Below are positions 39,453 through 48,214 of a stretch of DNA of 64,000 nucleotides, in pieces. The stretch is from Acetobacteraceae bacterium (GTDB lineage: Bacteria; Pseudomonadota; Alphaproteobacteria; Acetobacterales; Acetobacteraceae), in the NCBI GenBank assembly GCA_009693865.1, contig SHWL01000006.1, positions 1-64,000 of the forward strand. Reading direction: 5' to 3'. The stretch's first letter is position 1, and every line of letters begins with the position of its first letter. Made by a program: the position numbers and the translations under genes. Under the pieces are notes generated by a model. It saw nothing but the letters and a program-made list of their open reading frames with translations, ran no database searches and was not told where the DNA came from.

Positions 39453-39762
39453 ATGCCGGACGAAACCGTCACCCACCGTGCCATGATCACAGCGTGCGCT
39501 ACCGGCGCCACGCTGTCGCAGTCTCTCGACCAGACCGTCGCCAACCTCGCACTGCCGTACATGCAGGGCAGTTTTTCCGCCCGGTACGACCAGATCACCT
39601 GGGTTTTGAGGTCCTACGTCGTGGAGGCTGAGATCATGACCGCGCCGCGTGGCATCGCTGGCGATGAGGTTCGGACGCAAGCCATTGAATATCGTCTGCA
39701 TCATCGGCTTTACCGTCACCTCGATGCTGTGCGACACGGCACGGTCATGCCACGAAACGTTT
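39453..39762 (+). pseudogene. EmrB/DHA2 MFS transporter N-terminal remnant, frameshifted and truncated
   Basis: MPDETVTHRAMITACATGATLSQSLDQTVANLALPYMQGSFSARYDQITWVLRSYVVEAEIMTAP then +1 frame VASLAMRFGRKPLNIVCIIGFTVTSMLCDTARS; then unrelated sequence. Confidence 0.85.
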
Positions 39763-40477
39763 AGTCAAAAAGGCCTCGCTGGACTTCTTGTGCTGCCGCG
39801 GGAACGTAGCATGTCCGATCCTGTCGAATCGAAATCCAGTAAGCTCTTCCGGAGAGCTTCAAAGTTGATCTAAATTCTTTTCTTCCTCGAACGGTGGGAA
39901 CATTGGTTTCCAGCCAGGCGACCTTGAGATTTTCGTACTTCGAACTACCCAACGAGCACATATTGATACGATGAGTGCCAGACACACCCGAAATGCTGTT
40001 GATAAACATCTCGTCAACAATGAAGGAATGCATGTTTGGTAGTTGCATTTCTTCACCATACGACGAGTGGTAGACAACAAAAATGCGCTTTTTGTCGGCA
40101 ACTCGCAGTGCTTCAGCTGTCTTCAAAAATCCAGTGTTGGATTCTAACCGTACCAAGGCATTCGCTACAACTTCCGGCGAGACACCGCATTGGACGACAC
40201 CCCAGGTCCTCAGATTGTGCGGCGATATTGGTTCTGATTTCGGAACGGAATTGAGCCAAGATCTTGCTGGCCAATCTGGCACCAACAAGGATGTTGCGAA
40301 ATCATCCATACATGTCTCTTGCTTCCGAAACTCCTCGCGATCAGCCGTTTTTAACACGGGCAAGGCATTGAAGTGCTTGAATGCCAGGCAGTGACCAAGT
40401 TCATGCGCGATGAAACAAGACGGTTTCCGCGAGCTTATAGCGACCTTCAAGCAATTCGAGGATGTTGGTGAGTGCAT
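39761..40477 (-). CDS. ImmA/IrrE-like metallopeptidase-domain protein, N-terminus probably chimeric/truncated
   Basis: SCFIAHELGHCLAFKHF (HExxH) then EETCMDDFATSLLVPDWPARS-type region (HExxH...E..ANxFA-like); N-terminal ~20 aa are out-of-frame translation of HD gene. Confidence 0.6.
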   Translation of the reverse strand: MHSPTSSNCLKVAISSRKPSCFIAHELGHCLAFKHFNALPVLKTADREEFRKQETCMDDFATSLLVPDWPARSWLNSVPKSEPISPHNLRTWGVVQCGVSPEVVANALVRLESNTGFLKTAEALRVADKKRIFVVYHSSYGEEMQLPNMHSFIVDEMFINSISGVSGTHRINMCSLGSSKYENLKVAWLETNVPTVRGRKEFRSTLKLSGRAYWISIRQDRTCYVPAAAQEVQRGLFD

Positions 40478-41403
40478 CGTGGCGCAGTCGGTCGGCCGGG
40501 CCGACGTTGATCACGAATCGGGGAATCGGCCCATCGGGGCCAGTAGCGGTTCGCGCCTCCATGTACTGATAGGGTCTCTTGTTCTCGTACATAGGCTTAC
40601 CGAGATGGTGCCAGTCGCGAAATAAGTAATCCAGAAAATCGGCACAAATCGTGTTTCCTACCACATCCCGGCAGACTTGTAATGGGATTTCACTTTCAAG
40701 CTGTTTGATCAATTTATCCCACGCGTCTCTCGCTTCGCCCTTCTGTCCAGGAGGTTTGGCGACGATCGCGCAAAGAACCTCAAAAGGTGTCAAATCTGTC
40801 TTCAGGGATTTCGTGACGTCAATGTATAGTGCATCGATAAGCTCCTTAAGTGACCAACCGCCAGTCGGTTTTGGCACGACGCCGACGGATTTAACTAAAT
40901 CATAATGCAGGTATTTGCGGCTCCCGATTTTGTCCAACCTGGCTGGCCCATCGTGTGACGGTAGGTGATTCAATTCATCTTCAAGTGTATGACCGAAGGG
41001 CAAATGGCCGACATCGTGTAGCAGTGCCTCGAGCCTAATTAGCTTCGCGAGTGGCGCACTGATCTTAGTTCTTTTCCAAATTCCTACGTTTGACTCCGGC
41101 TTCTCAGAGTTCTGATTCACGTGATTGATCATGACCTGTGCTACATGGACCGCGCCGATCGAATGCTCTAAGCGAGTATGCACGCCTCCGGGAAAAACGA
41201 TGCAGGCGAACCCGAGCTGCCGTACCCTATCTTAGACGTTGAAACGAAGGATGGTCGATGACGGCGATCTCTTCTGGAAAGAGTTCTACAAGGCCGTGAA
41301 CCGGGAGAAATAACTCCTGCATCCGAACGTATTGGCTCGGTGTTCCCCCGAGATTGGTTGAGCCCGCTTCGACCATCTTGACGACTCCCTTGGCCATTTG
41401 CAT
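40401..41403 (-). pseudogene. HD-domain phosphohydrolase (COG1078-like), frameshifted near 41227 and truncated at 3' end
   Basis: VRMQELFLPVHGLVELFPEEIAVIDHPSFQRLR* then other frame VRQLGFACIVFPGGVHTRLEHSIGAVHVAQVM...LEALLHDVGHLPFGHTLED...; ends ...RYKLAETVLFHRA*, where family members normally continue. Confidence 0.75.
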
Positions 41404-41558
41404 CCCTCTCTGAGGTCGGTTCCGGAACCTGCCCGTCGCGGAAACGCCGGAAGCCTGGCGCGCTGCGGATACGCGACCTGTTTGCCTGCGAGCAGACAAG
41501 CAATAGCGCAATCGCCCGCGCTCGGAAAGCTCGGCCACATCATAACCCAGCGAGTGAC

Positions 41559-41634
41559 ACCGTGACACACGGCATGCCGGAGAACCCGGCGGCAACCCTC
41601 AAACTATCCCTGGCCGTGAAGCGCGACGTCGGTC
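41559..41634 (+). pseudogene. Short remnant of a second PemK-like toxin gene
   Basis: ACCGTGACACACGGCATGCCGGAGAACCCGGCGGCAACC... (VTHGMPENPAATLKLSLAVKRDVG) aligns without gaps to 42165-42240 of the intact toxin (VTHSMPENPAAAFELPRAVNRHLG). Confidence 0.75.
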
Positions 41635-41720
41635 AGGCAAGGTGATATTGTCGATCCCGTCGCGTCGCATTTGCCAAATTCGCGTAAATTGCGTAAATTG
41701 CACTCCGAAAGCGAGATCCC

Positions 41721-42002
41721 ATGCGCGAAGTCCCAGCCACCGAATTCACCCGCAACTTTGGCCGATACCGCGAAATCGCCCAGAGGGAGCCACTCGCGGT
41801 CACCAGCCATGGCCGCGCCACCGGGTATTTCGTCTCCGCCGTCGAATTCGACGAACTTCAGCGGATCAAGGCGCTGGTTGGCAAAAGCCTCGCGGTCGCG
41901 GACCTGACGGAGCAAGAGATCGACCTGATCACCAGCGGCCACATGGACCCCGAGCATGACCACCTGAATGCTCTCTTGGACGAGGATACGGCGGCGGGCT
42001 GA
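41721..42002 (+). CDS. Phd/YefM-like antitoxin
   Basis: MREVPATEFTRNFGRYREIAQREPLAVTSHGRATGYFVSAVEFDELQRIKAL; abuts toxin gene. Confidence 0.88.
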   Translation: MREVPATEFTRNFGRYREIAQREPLAVTSHGRATGYFVSAVEFDELQRIKALVGKSLAVADLTEQEIDLITSGHMDPEHDHLNALLDEDTAAG

Positions 42003-42436
42003 TGCCGCTTCCCGAACCGCGGCGCGGCCTTGTCATTTCCCACGCCTATCTCTGGCATCATGAACACCTCGCGGGCAGGGAAGAAGCCCGGAAGCACAGA
42101 CCTTGCGTGATCGTTCTTGCGATCGAGAACCCAACGGGCGGCCACCCCATCGTCCTTGTCGCACCCGTGACACACAGCATGCCGGAGAACCCAGCCGCGG
42201 CCTTCGAACTGCCGCGGGCCGTGAACCGTCACCTCGGTCTCGACGATGAACGCTCCTGGGTCATACTCGACCAGGTGAACCGGTTCCAATGGCCGGGTTT
42301 CGACCTTCGCCCGATTTCGCCGTCCGGTGACCGCTTCACCCATGGGTTTCTGCCGCCGCGCCTGTTCGACCAACTCATGGTTAAATTGCGCGCGGTCTGG
42401 ACGGCCAGCCCGGGGAAAACCATCAGCCGGGACTGA
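42002..42436 (+). CDS. PemK/MazF-like type II toxin
   Basis: RRGLVISHAYLWHHEHLAGREEARKHRPCVIVLAIENPTGGHPIVLVAPVTHSMPENPAAAFELPRAVNRHLGLDDERSWVILDQVNRFQWPG. Confidence 0.75.
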   Translation: MPLPEPRRGLVISHAYLWHHEHLAGREEARKHRPCVIVLAIENPTGGHPIVLVAPVTHSMPENPAAAFELPRAVNRHLGLDDERSWVILDQVNRFQWPGFDLRPISPSGDRFTHGFLPPRLFDQLMVKLRAVWTASPGKTISRD

Positions 42437-42446
42437 CGGTCTCCCC

Positions 42447-43712
42447 TCACCCCAACGCCGCCTCCACCCACCTCGCCCAGGCGAGCACCGCCCGGTCGTC
42501 GCCTCGGCGGCCGACGATCTGGATCCCAAGCGGCAAGCCGTTCGGCCCAGTACCCGCCGGCACCGTCACGCAAGGGACATGCAACGACGTCCAGATGAAG
42601 TTGAACGCCGGATCGCCGGTCCATTCCAACCCGTTCGGAGCCTCCCCCGGCGCCGCGGGCGTGATCAACACATCCAAATCCGCCATCGCCTGGGGGAACG
42701 CCTGCTGGGTTCGCGCGAAGACATCGTAGGCCTCGGCCAGCGCGGCCTCAGTCTGGGACAGGCCGAAATTCAACCGCTCGCGCAGTCCCTCGCTGACGCC
42801 GTCCGGATGGTTCGCGAGTTCCCAACCCAGGGCGCGGGCCGACTCAGCGTTCTGGACGATGGGGTGGGCATCGATCAAAGCGGAGAACATCGTGGGCAGT
42901 TCCCGCTGCTCGACCGCCGCGCCCGCCCGCGCCAACACGGCCTCGACCCGCTGCAATAACGCATGGGTTTCGGGCGCCGCCACGCCCCATGACGGCGAAC
43001 AGCAGATCCCGATCCGAGGCGCCCGCCCGGGGTGCGAGTCGGGATCGCCCAGGTCGCGGCCGGCGACGGCGCCCGCGAAGAACGCGCAGTCCGCGACCGA
43101 GCGCGCCATCACCCCCACCGTGTCCAGGCTGTCGGACATGATTTTCATGCCGATCCGGCTGATCGTTCCGTAGGTCGGCTTGTAGCCCACCACCCCGCAA
43201 AACGCCGCCGGCCGGATGATGCTGCCTGCCGTCTGCGTCCCGAATGCCACCGGGAACATTCCATCCGCCACGCCCGCCGCCGAGCCCGACGACGATCCTC
43301 CCGGCGTATGCCCGGGATTGGCCGGATTGGCGGTCGGCCCGGGTTTCCGCGTCGCGAACTCGGTCGTCACGGTCTTGCCGATCACCACCCCACCGGTGGC
43401 GCGGGTCCAGGCCACCGGCGCCGAGTCCGCTCGCGGCCGCCAGCCGTCCCAGATCGGTGAGCCGTACGCGCTTGGCATATCCCCCGTATCCAGCACGTCC
43501 TTCACTCCCACGGGGATCCCGTGCAGCTTGCCCGCCCGCGGCACCGCGCCTCGGGCCGCCGCCGGATCGAGATGGGCGAAGGCGTGAATCACCGGCTCCC
43601 GGTCCGCGATTCGCCCCAGACAGGCCTCCATGAGATCGGCGGGCTTCAGGCTCCCCGCCGCGATCTGCCGCGCCGCCTCGGTCGCGGTCAGGCGATACAA
43701 CTCGTTCGACAT
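42447..43712 (-). CDS. Amidase signature-family protein
   Basis: MSNELYRLTATEAARQIAAGSLKPADLMEACLGRI...GIPVGVKDVLDTGDMPSAYGSPIWDG...GHTPGGSSSGSAAGVADGMFPVAFGTQTAGSIIRPAAFCGVVGYKPT. Confidence 0.96.
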   Translation of the reverse strand: MSNELYRLTATEAARQIAAGSLKPADLMEACLGRIADREPVIHAFAHLDPAAARGAVPRAGKLHGIPVGVKDVLDTGDMPSAYGSPIWDGWRPRADSAPVAWTRATGGVVIGKTVTTEFATRKPGPTANPANPGHTPGGSSSGSAAGVADGMFPVAFGTQTAGSIIRPAAFCGVVGYKPTYGTISRIGMKIMSDSLDTVGVMARSVADCAFFAGAVAGRDLGDPDSHPGRAPRIGICCSPSWGVAAPETHALLQRVEAVLARAGAAVEQRELPTMFSALIDAHPIVQNAESARALGWELANHPDGVSEGLRERLNFGLSQTEAALAEAYDVFARTQQAFPQAMADLDVLITPAAPGEAPNGLEWTGDPAFNFIWTSLHVPCVTVPAGTGPNGLPLGIQIVGRRGDDRAVLAWARWVEAALG

Positions 43713-43779
43713 GATGAAATCTCCGCGCTGCGTGCCGCCAGACTGGCGCACCGCCGCGCCAGGGTCCATCCTCCCGCGC

Positions 43780-44298
43780 ATGGATTCACCCGCGTCCGTC
43801 CCGCCGATCCGCGTCGGCACTGCCCCTGACGGTTCGGTGACCTATCTGGTCGACCTGCCGCCCGAAGCCCTGCCTCCGGTCGCCAGCCGCGACCTGGCGC
43901 GCGCGTGGTACGCTGCCCGCCGCGCCGCGCTGGCCGAGCAGTGGGGCACCGTCCGGGTCTTCCGTTTCCTCCACCCCGATGGCGCCCATTCCGATCTCGT
44001 CCTCGCCGATCGCGACGCCAGTTGCTGGGCCGGCGCGCTGGACGCGCTGTACGGGATAGGAACCAGCCAGGGCCTGTCGCTCTGCCTCCGCCTCCTGGCC
44101 CTCATCGACCTTCTCGCCCAATCGCCCTGGGCTTTGCCGTTGATGCGCCTCGCCCGCGACGGAGCCGAGCCCGATCCGGCGCTGCTGCGCGCGGCGGCGA
44201 CCGAACCGCTGACGCGGGAGGCCCGCTTCGACCACACCGGCTTTCGGGCCCGCCTGACCCGCTATACGTCCCATCGCCTGACAGGAGCCTCCGCATGA
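43780..44298 (+). CDS. Conserved hypothetical protein
   Basis: MDSPASVPPIRVGTAPDGSVTYLVDLPPEALPPVASRDLARAWYAARRAALAEQWGTVRVFRFLHPDG...; ATGA overlap with next gene. Confidence 0.7.
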   Translation: MDSPASVPPIRVGTAPDGSVTYLVDLPPEALPPVASRDLARAWYAARRAALAEQWGTVRVFRFLHPDGAHSDLVLADRDASCWAGALDALYGIGTSQGLSLCLRLLALIDLLAQSPWALPLMRLARDGAEPDPALLRAAATEPLTREARFDHTGFRARLTRYTSHRLTGASA

Positions 44299-44663
44299 GC
44301 CGTGCCCATTTCTTTCCCTTTGTGGCACTGCTGGCGCTGGCGGGCTGCTCGGCCGGTTCGATGGGTTCCAGCGGTGGGTTCGCCGCCGTGGGCCCCTCCG
44401 GCGGGCCAACCGATCTGGCGACCCAGACCGCCTGCCGTCAGCGCGTGAACGAAATGTATGACCATCGCAACCGGGCAGAGATTTACACCGCGAACTCGTC
44501 GATGAACTCGCCCTATTCGGCGAATTACCAGGCAGGCGTGACGAGCCGCGGCCTGGCCGGCCAGTTCGACTACGAACGGACCTTGCGGGAATGCGAGCGC
44601 AATACCGGTGCCGCTCGGGAAACCGCGCGAGCACCGGCGGCTCCTCCTCCGAAGGGCCGTTGA
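44295..44663 (+). CDS. Putative lipoprotein
   Basis: MSRAHFFPFVALLALAGCSAGSMGSSGG (lipobox LAGC). Confidence 0.78.
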   Translation: MSRAHFFPFVALLALAGCSAGSMGSSGGFAAVGPSGGPTDLATQTACRQRVNEMYDHRNRAEIYTANSSMNSPYSANYQAGVTSRGLAGQFDYERTLRECERNTGAARETARAPAAPPPKGR

Positions 44664-44673
44664 TCCAAGGCGC

Positions 44674-45918
44674 GTGGCGAGCTTCGCGGCTGTTGGCGGC
44701 GTTCTGGCACAGCGGAATGCCCGAATCTTTTACTCCGGTAGCGTCGTATGCTGGACGGGGTCGTGGATTCAGCGGATCGCCACCGATTGGATGGCATGGG
44801 AGCTGACGCATTCGGCGCTGTGGGTCGGTATCATCGCGTTCTGTAGTCTGGTGCCGTCGGTCGTGATCTCCCCCATCGCGGGCGCGGTCGCGGACCGCAT
44901 GGATCGGGTGAAGCTGACCATGGCCTCGCAATACGTGGCGATGGCGCAGTCGGTGATCCTGATCGCGTTGATCCTGACCGGAACGATCCGGATCGAGTTC
45001 ATGGCGCTGTTGTCGTTCTGCAACGGCGCAGCCGAGACCTTCGCCCAGCCGGCGCGGCAATGTCTGCTTCCGGGGCTGGTGCCGCGGCAATATCTGCCCG
45101 GCGCGGTGGCGTTGAACAGCCTGACCTATAACGTCGCGCGGTTCATCGGACCGGCGATCTCGGGGCCTATGATTTATGCCTGGGGCGTGATGCCGTCGAT
45201 CGCGGTCAACGCCGCGGCGTTTTTCTACGCCAGCGTGACGATGACGATGTTGCGGATAAGTCCCGAGATACGCATGGGCTCGCGTGGCGGCGGATCGGTG
45301 CTGCACGACGCGTTGGAGGGGGTTCGTTACGTCACCCGTCATCCCGGCATCGGACCGTTGCTGTTCTTCGCGGCGACCGTCGGTATGACATTGCGCGCGG
45401 TGGGGGAAATGCTGCCGCCCTACGTGTCTGTCTTGTTCGGACACGGCGCCGAGGGGTTGGCGACCCTGGCCAGCACCATGGGCTGCGCGGCGATGGCCGG
45501 TGGATTTCTGGTGGCGATTCGGGGACGCATCGGCGGCCTGACGCGGATCGCGGTCGGCTGCGGCATTCTGCTGGCCATTGGGACCGCCGGATTCGTCGCG
45601 ACGCCGTGGTTTCCCGTGGGTGTGGTTTGCATCGCGGCGATGGGCGCGGCCACCACGATGCATGGCATTTCATGCCAGGCCTTGATGCAGAACGCCGCCG
45701 CACCCGCGATGGTGGGGCGCGTGCTGAGCCTGTGGGGTATGATCACCCGAGCCGCCCCGGCAATGGGCGCGTTGATCTATGGCGCCGCCGCTGAAGTCTT
45801 CGGACTGCAAATTCCCGTGCTGGCCGGCGTGACGATTTGCGCCGCCGTCTGGCTCCGCACCTGGTTACGGTTGAAACGATTGGCTCCCGTGCTGGAGGGG
45901 ACTGGAATGGTGGGCTGA
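44674..45918 (+). CDS. MFS transporter (EntS-like)
   Basis: FYSGSVVCWTGSWIQRIATDWMAWELTHSALWVGIIAFCSLVPSVVISPIAGAVADRMDRVKLTMASQYVAMAQSV... Confidence 0.88.
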   Translation: MASFAAVGGVLAQRNARIFYSGSVVCWTGSWIQRIATDWMAWELTHSALWVGIIAFCSLVPSVVISPIAGAVADRMDRVKLTMASQYVAMAQSVILIALILTGTIRIEFMALLSFCNGAAETFAQPARQCLLPGLVPRQYLPGAVALNSLTYNVARFIGPAISGPMIYAWGVMPSIAVNAAAFFYASVTMTMLRISPEIRMGSRGGGSVLHDALEGVRYVTRHPGIGPLLFFAATVGMTLRAVGEMLPPYVSVLFGHGAEGLATLASTMGCAAMAGGFLVAIRGRIGGLTRIAVGCGILLAIGTAGFVATPWFPVGVVCIAAMGAATTMHGISCQALMQNAAAPAMVGRVLSLWGMITRAAPAMGALIYGAAAEVFGLQIPVLAGVTICAAVWLRTWLRLKRLAPVLEGTGMVG

Positions 45919-46059
45919 CTCGCCCGGCCGGTGGGGCTGCCCTTTCGGAAACACGGAGGGAACCAAATACGCCGCCGAAAACGCATTGACCGGGACCGCT
46001 CTGGCCTCGCCCGCGCGTCTGCCGTAAAACCGCCGAAGCCGTTTCACAGGGAGTCCCTC

Positions 46060-46410
46060 ATGGCCACAATCATCCGCACCGAGCCTGGTGCCATTCTGTC
46101 CAAAGCCGTCGAGTATCACGGCTTCGTCTATTTGCCCGGCATCACCTCGCGCGACCAGAAACTGGACATCAAGGGCCAGACGGCCGACGTCCTGGCGCAG
46201 ATCGACGCGATGCTGGAGCATCACGGCACCGACAAAACGCGCCTGTTGCAGGCGATCATCTGGGTGAAGGACATCAAGGACCGGGGGGCGATGAACGAGG
46301 TCTGGACCCCGTGGATCCCGGCCGAAGGCCCGCCGGTCCGCGCCTGCGTCCAGGCCGAGATGGCAACGCCGTCCGTGCTGGTGGAGATCATGGTCACGGC
46401 TTGTAAGTAA
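46060..46410 (+). CDS. RidA-family protein
   Basis: GAILSKAVEYHGFVYLPGITSRDQKLDIKGQTADVLAQIDAMLEHHGTDKTRLLQAIIWVKDIKDRGAMNEVWTPWIPAEGPPVRACVQAEMATPSVLVEIMVTA. Confidence 0.95.
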   Translation: MATIIRTEPGAILSKAVEYHGFVYLPGITSRDQKLDIKGQTADVLAQIDAMLEHHGTDKTRLLQAIIWVKDIKDRGAMNEVWTPWIPAEGPPVRACVQAEMATPSVLVEIMVTACK

Positions 46411-46510
46411 CGGGCAGCGCTGACCCTGATCCGGACGGATCGGGGTCAGGGGTCACTCGCGGCCATTTCAGATGACCAGTCGCGGTCACTGCCGACCGGT
46501 AGCGGGAGAC

Positions 46511-47812
46511 TCACGCTACCGCGGTCCCTGATGTCTGTCCTGACCGGAGTAAATCCGCCGCTGGCGCGATCCTGACGGTTACCCGCACATAACTCGGCGC
46601 GGCAAGAAATTCAGGCGGGGGATTGCCATTGCGGGCCAGCGCGGCACGGGCGCGAGGGATGCCGGAGCCGAACCGTTGAATGAACCCCAACGCCTTGGCG
46701 GCCTCACCGAGTGTCGGATTGCGGTAATCGGTCACGCCCTCGTCTCCGAACGAGTCGATCGTGACCGCGCCATAAGGGCCGCCCGGACTCATGATCTCCA
46801 CCCGATCGGAGAACCAGGTAAGGCGAACGGGTGCCGCGGTCCCCTCGTAAGTCCGATGAATCACGGCATTACGCGCCAGTTCCTGAAGCGCCACGGTGGG
46901 ATAGGTCGCCTGATTGCGCTGCACCACCCCCGACAAATCAGCCCAGGTTTCTATATTGTGCGCGATGACTTCATCAAGGCGCCGCAGGAGATGGCTGAGC
47001 GGCCCATCGATTTCTTTGTGATTTTGCACGATGTCACCGATCTCGGCGCCCGGGTAGCGAACGAACTGGATATAGGCGCCCGGCAGCCAGGCCCGCGGGC
47101 TCTTACCGCAAATCAATAAACCGGCGGCGGTCGGCCTTCCATCTGGCGCCAGGATGCGGAGCGCGCGCAATTGGTCCGTGATCTCCCGGCCATTTTCGGC
47201 CAGGACGTCCGGAGGCACGACTGCCGGTAAATATTCCTCCTGGAATCTTGGCAGATTCAAATCGCTCAGCGAGGTTCCGGCCACCGGTTGCTGGTCGAAC
47301 GGCAGGTTCCCCCAACGGCGTTTTTCGGTAAGCCGGCGTTCCTCCTCGGCCGTCGCGTAGCCGCGTAGCGGGCCGATCCGTACACAGACACGACCTTGGT
47401 ATTTCAATGGCGGGTTGTCCGACGGTTCGACCTCGACAATCGCCATCGCGCATCCATCAAGCACGTGCTTACGGACGTGCATCGCCGGAAATGGCGTGAT
47501 GGTTCCATCCGACCGGAAGCCGGCGAGGATTTGGACCAGCCGTTCGTCGATATCGATGTTCGCGCAATCGCCGTTGTCCCGCGCGCCGACGAACAGCACT
47601 CCTGTCCGCCACCGTCCCGGCATGTCGTTGGCGAAGGCGCAAATCGCCTGTCCGAACTTGTTTGTGTCCGTAGGGCTCAACGTCCGCTCGACATGGTCGG
47701 CTTCAAAGTCGCGCAAATATTGACGAAGTTCGTCGTCCGACAGCATCCAAGGGCTCCAGCCGGTTGTCACCGGGGTCGCGGTGGCCTGGCAGCCAGCGTC
47801 TGATACGGTCAT
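46511..47812 (-). CDS. Schlafen/AlbA_2-domain putative DNA-binding protein with C-terminal HATPase-like region
   Basis: DHVERTLSPTDTNKFGQAICAFANDMPGRWRTGVLFVGARDNGD...VCVRIGPLRGYATAEEERRLTEKRR...LQELARNAVIHRTYEGTAAPVRLTWFSDRVEIMSPGGPYG. Confidence 0.85.
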   Translation of the reverse strand: MTVSDAGCQATATPVTTGWSPWMLSDDELRQYLRDFEADHVERTLSPTDTNKFGQAICAFANDMPGRWRTGVLFVGARDNGDCANIDIDERLVQILAGFRSDGTITPFPAMHVRKHVLDGCAMAIVEVEPSDNPPLKYQGRVCVRIGPLRGYATAEEERRLTEKRRWGNLPFDQQPVAGTSLSDLNLPRFQEEYLPAVVPPDVLAENGREITDQLRALRILAPDGRPTAAGLLICGKSPRAWLPGAYIQFVRYPGAEIGDIVQNHKEIDGPLSHLLRRLDEVIAHNIETWADLSGVVQRNQATYPTVALQELARNAVIHRTYEGTAAPVRLTWFSDRVEIMSPGGPYGAVTIDSFGDEGVTDYRNPTLGEAAKALGFIQRFGSGIPRARAALARNGNPPPEFLAAPSYVRVTVRIAPAADLLRSGQTSGTAVA

Positions 47813-47839
47813 CCCCTATCTGATATCGGAGATCTTTCC

Positions 47840-48205
47840 ATGACCACGTTCCTGTCACGCCTCTTGAGGCGGCCCGGATCGTCCGCCGCCACCTGGATCG
47901 AGATCGACGACCTGCGCCGCCACCTCGACGCCAACGAGCCCGCCGTTCCGATCGACGTGCGCCAGCCTGAGGAGTTCACCGCCCCGCCCGGCCATTTACC
48001 GGGTGCCATCAACGTGCCGCTCGCCGAACTGTCCGGCCGCATCGCGGAGGTGTCCGCCCACCAAAAACCGATCGTCCTGGTCTGCAAAACCGATCGCCGC
48101 TCCGCCAGAGTCGCGGAGATCCTGATCGCCGCCGGCGTACCCGATGTCTCGATTCTGCGAGGCGGCACCGACGGCTGGCACGAGCGGGGATTGCCGCTGG
48201 ACTGA
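47840..48205 (+). CDS. Rhodanese-like domain protein
   Basis: IDDLRRHLDANEPAVPIDVRQPEEFTAPPGHLPGAINVPLAELSGRIAEVSAHQKPIVLVCKTDRRSARVAEILIAAGVPDVSILRGGTDGWHERGLPL. Confidence 0.93.
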   Translation: MTTFLSRLLRRPGSSAATWIEIDDLRRHLDANEPAVPIDVRQPEEFTAPPGHLPGAINVPLAELSGRIAEVSAHQKPIVLVCKTDRRSARVAEILIAAGVPDVSILRGGTDGWHERGLPLD

Positions 48206-48214
48206 CCGGAACCC

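Noticed and set aside
43786-45663. 625-aa minus-strand ORF
   Set aside because: Spans three convincing plus-strand genes (hypothetical, lipoprotein, MFS) and has low-complexity Arg/His/Gln-rich translation typical of antisense artefacts.
46420-46500. Hairpins CTGACCCTGATCCGGACGGATCGGGGTCAG and GGTAGCG...CGCTACC after the RidA gene
   Set aside because: Plausible transcription-termination structures but no U-tract; not distinctive enough to report as a terminator with confidence.
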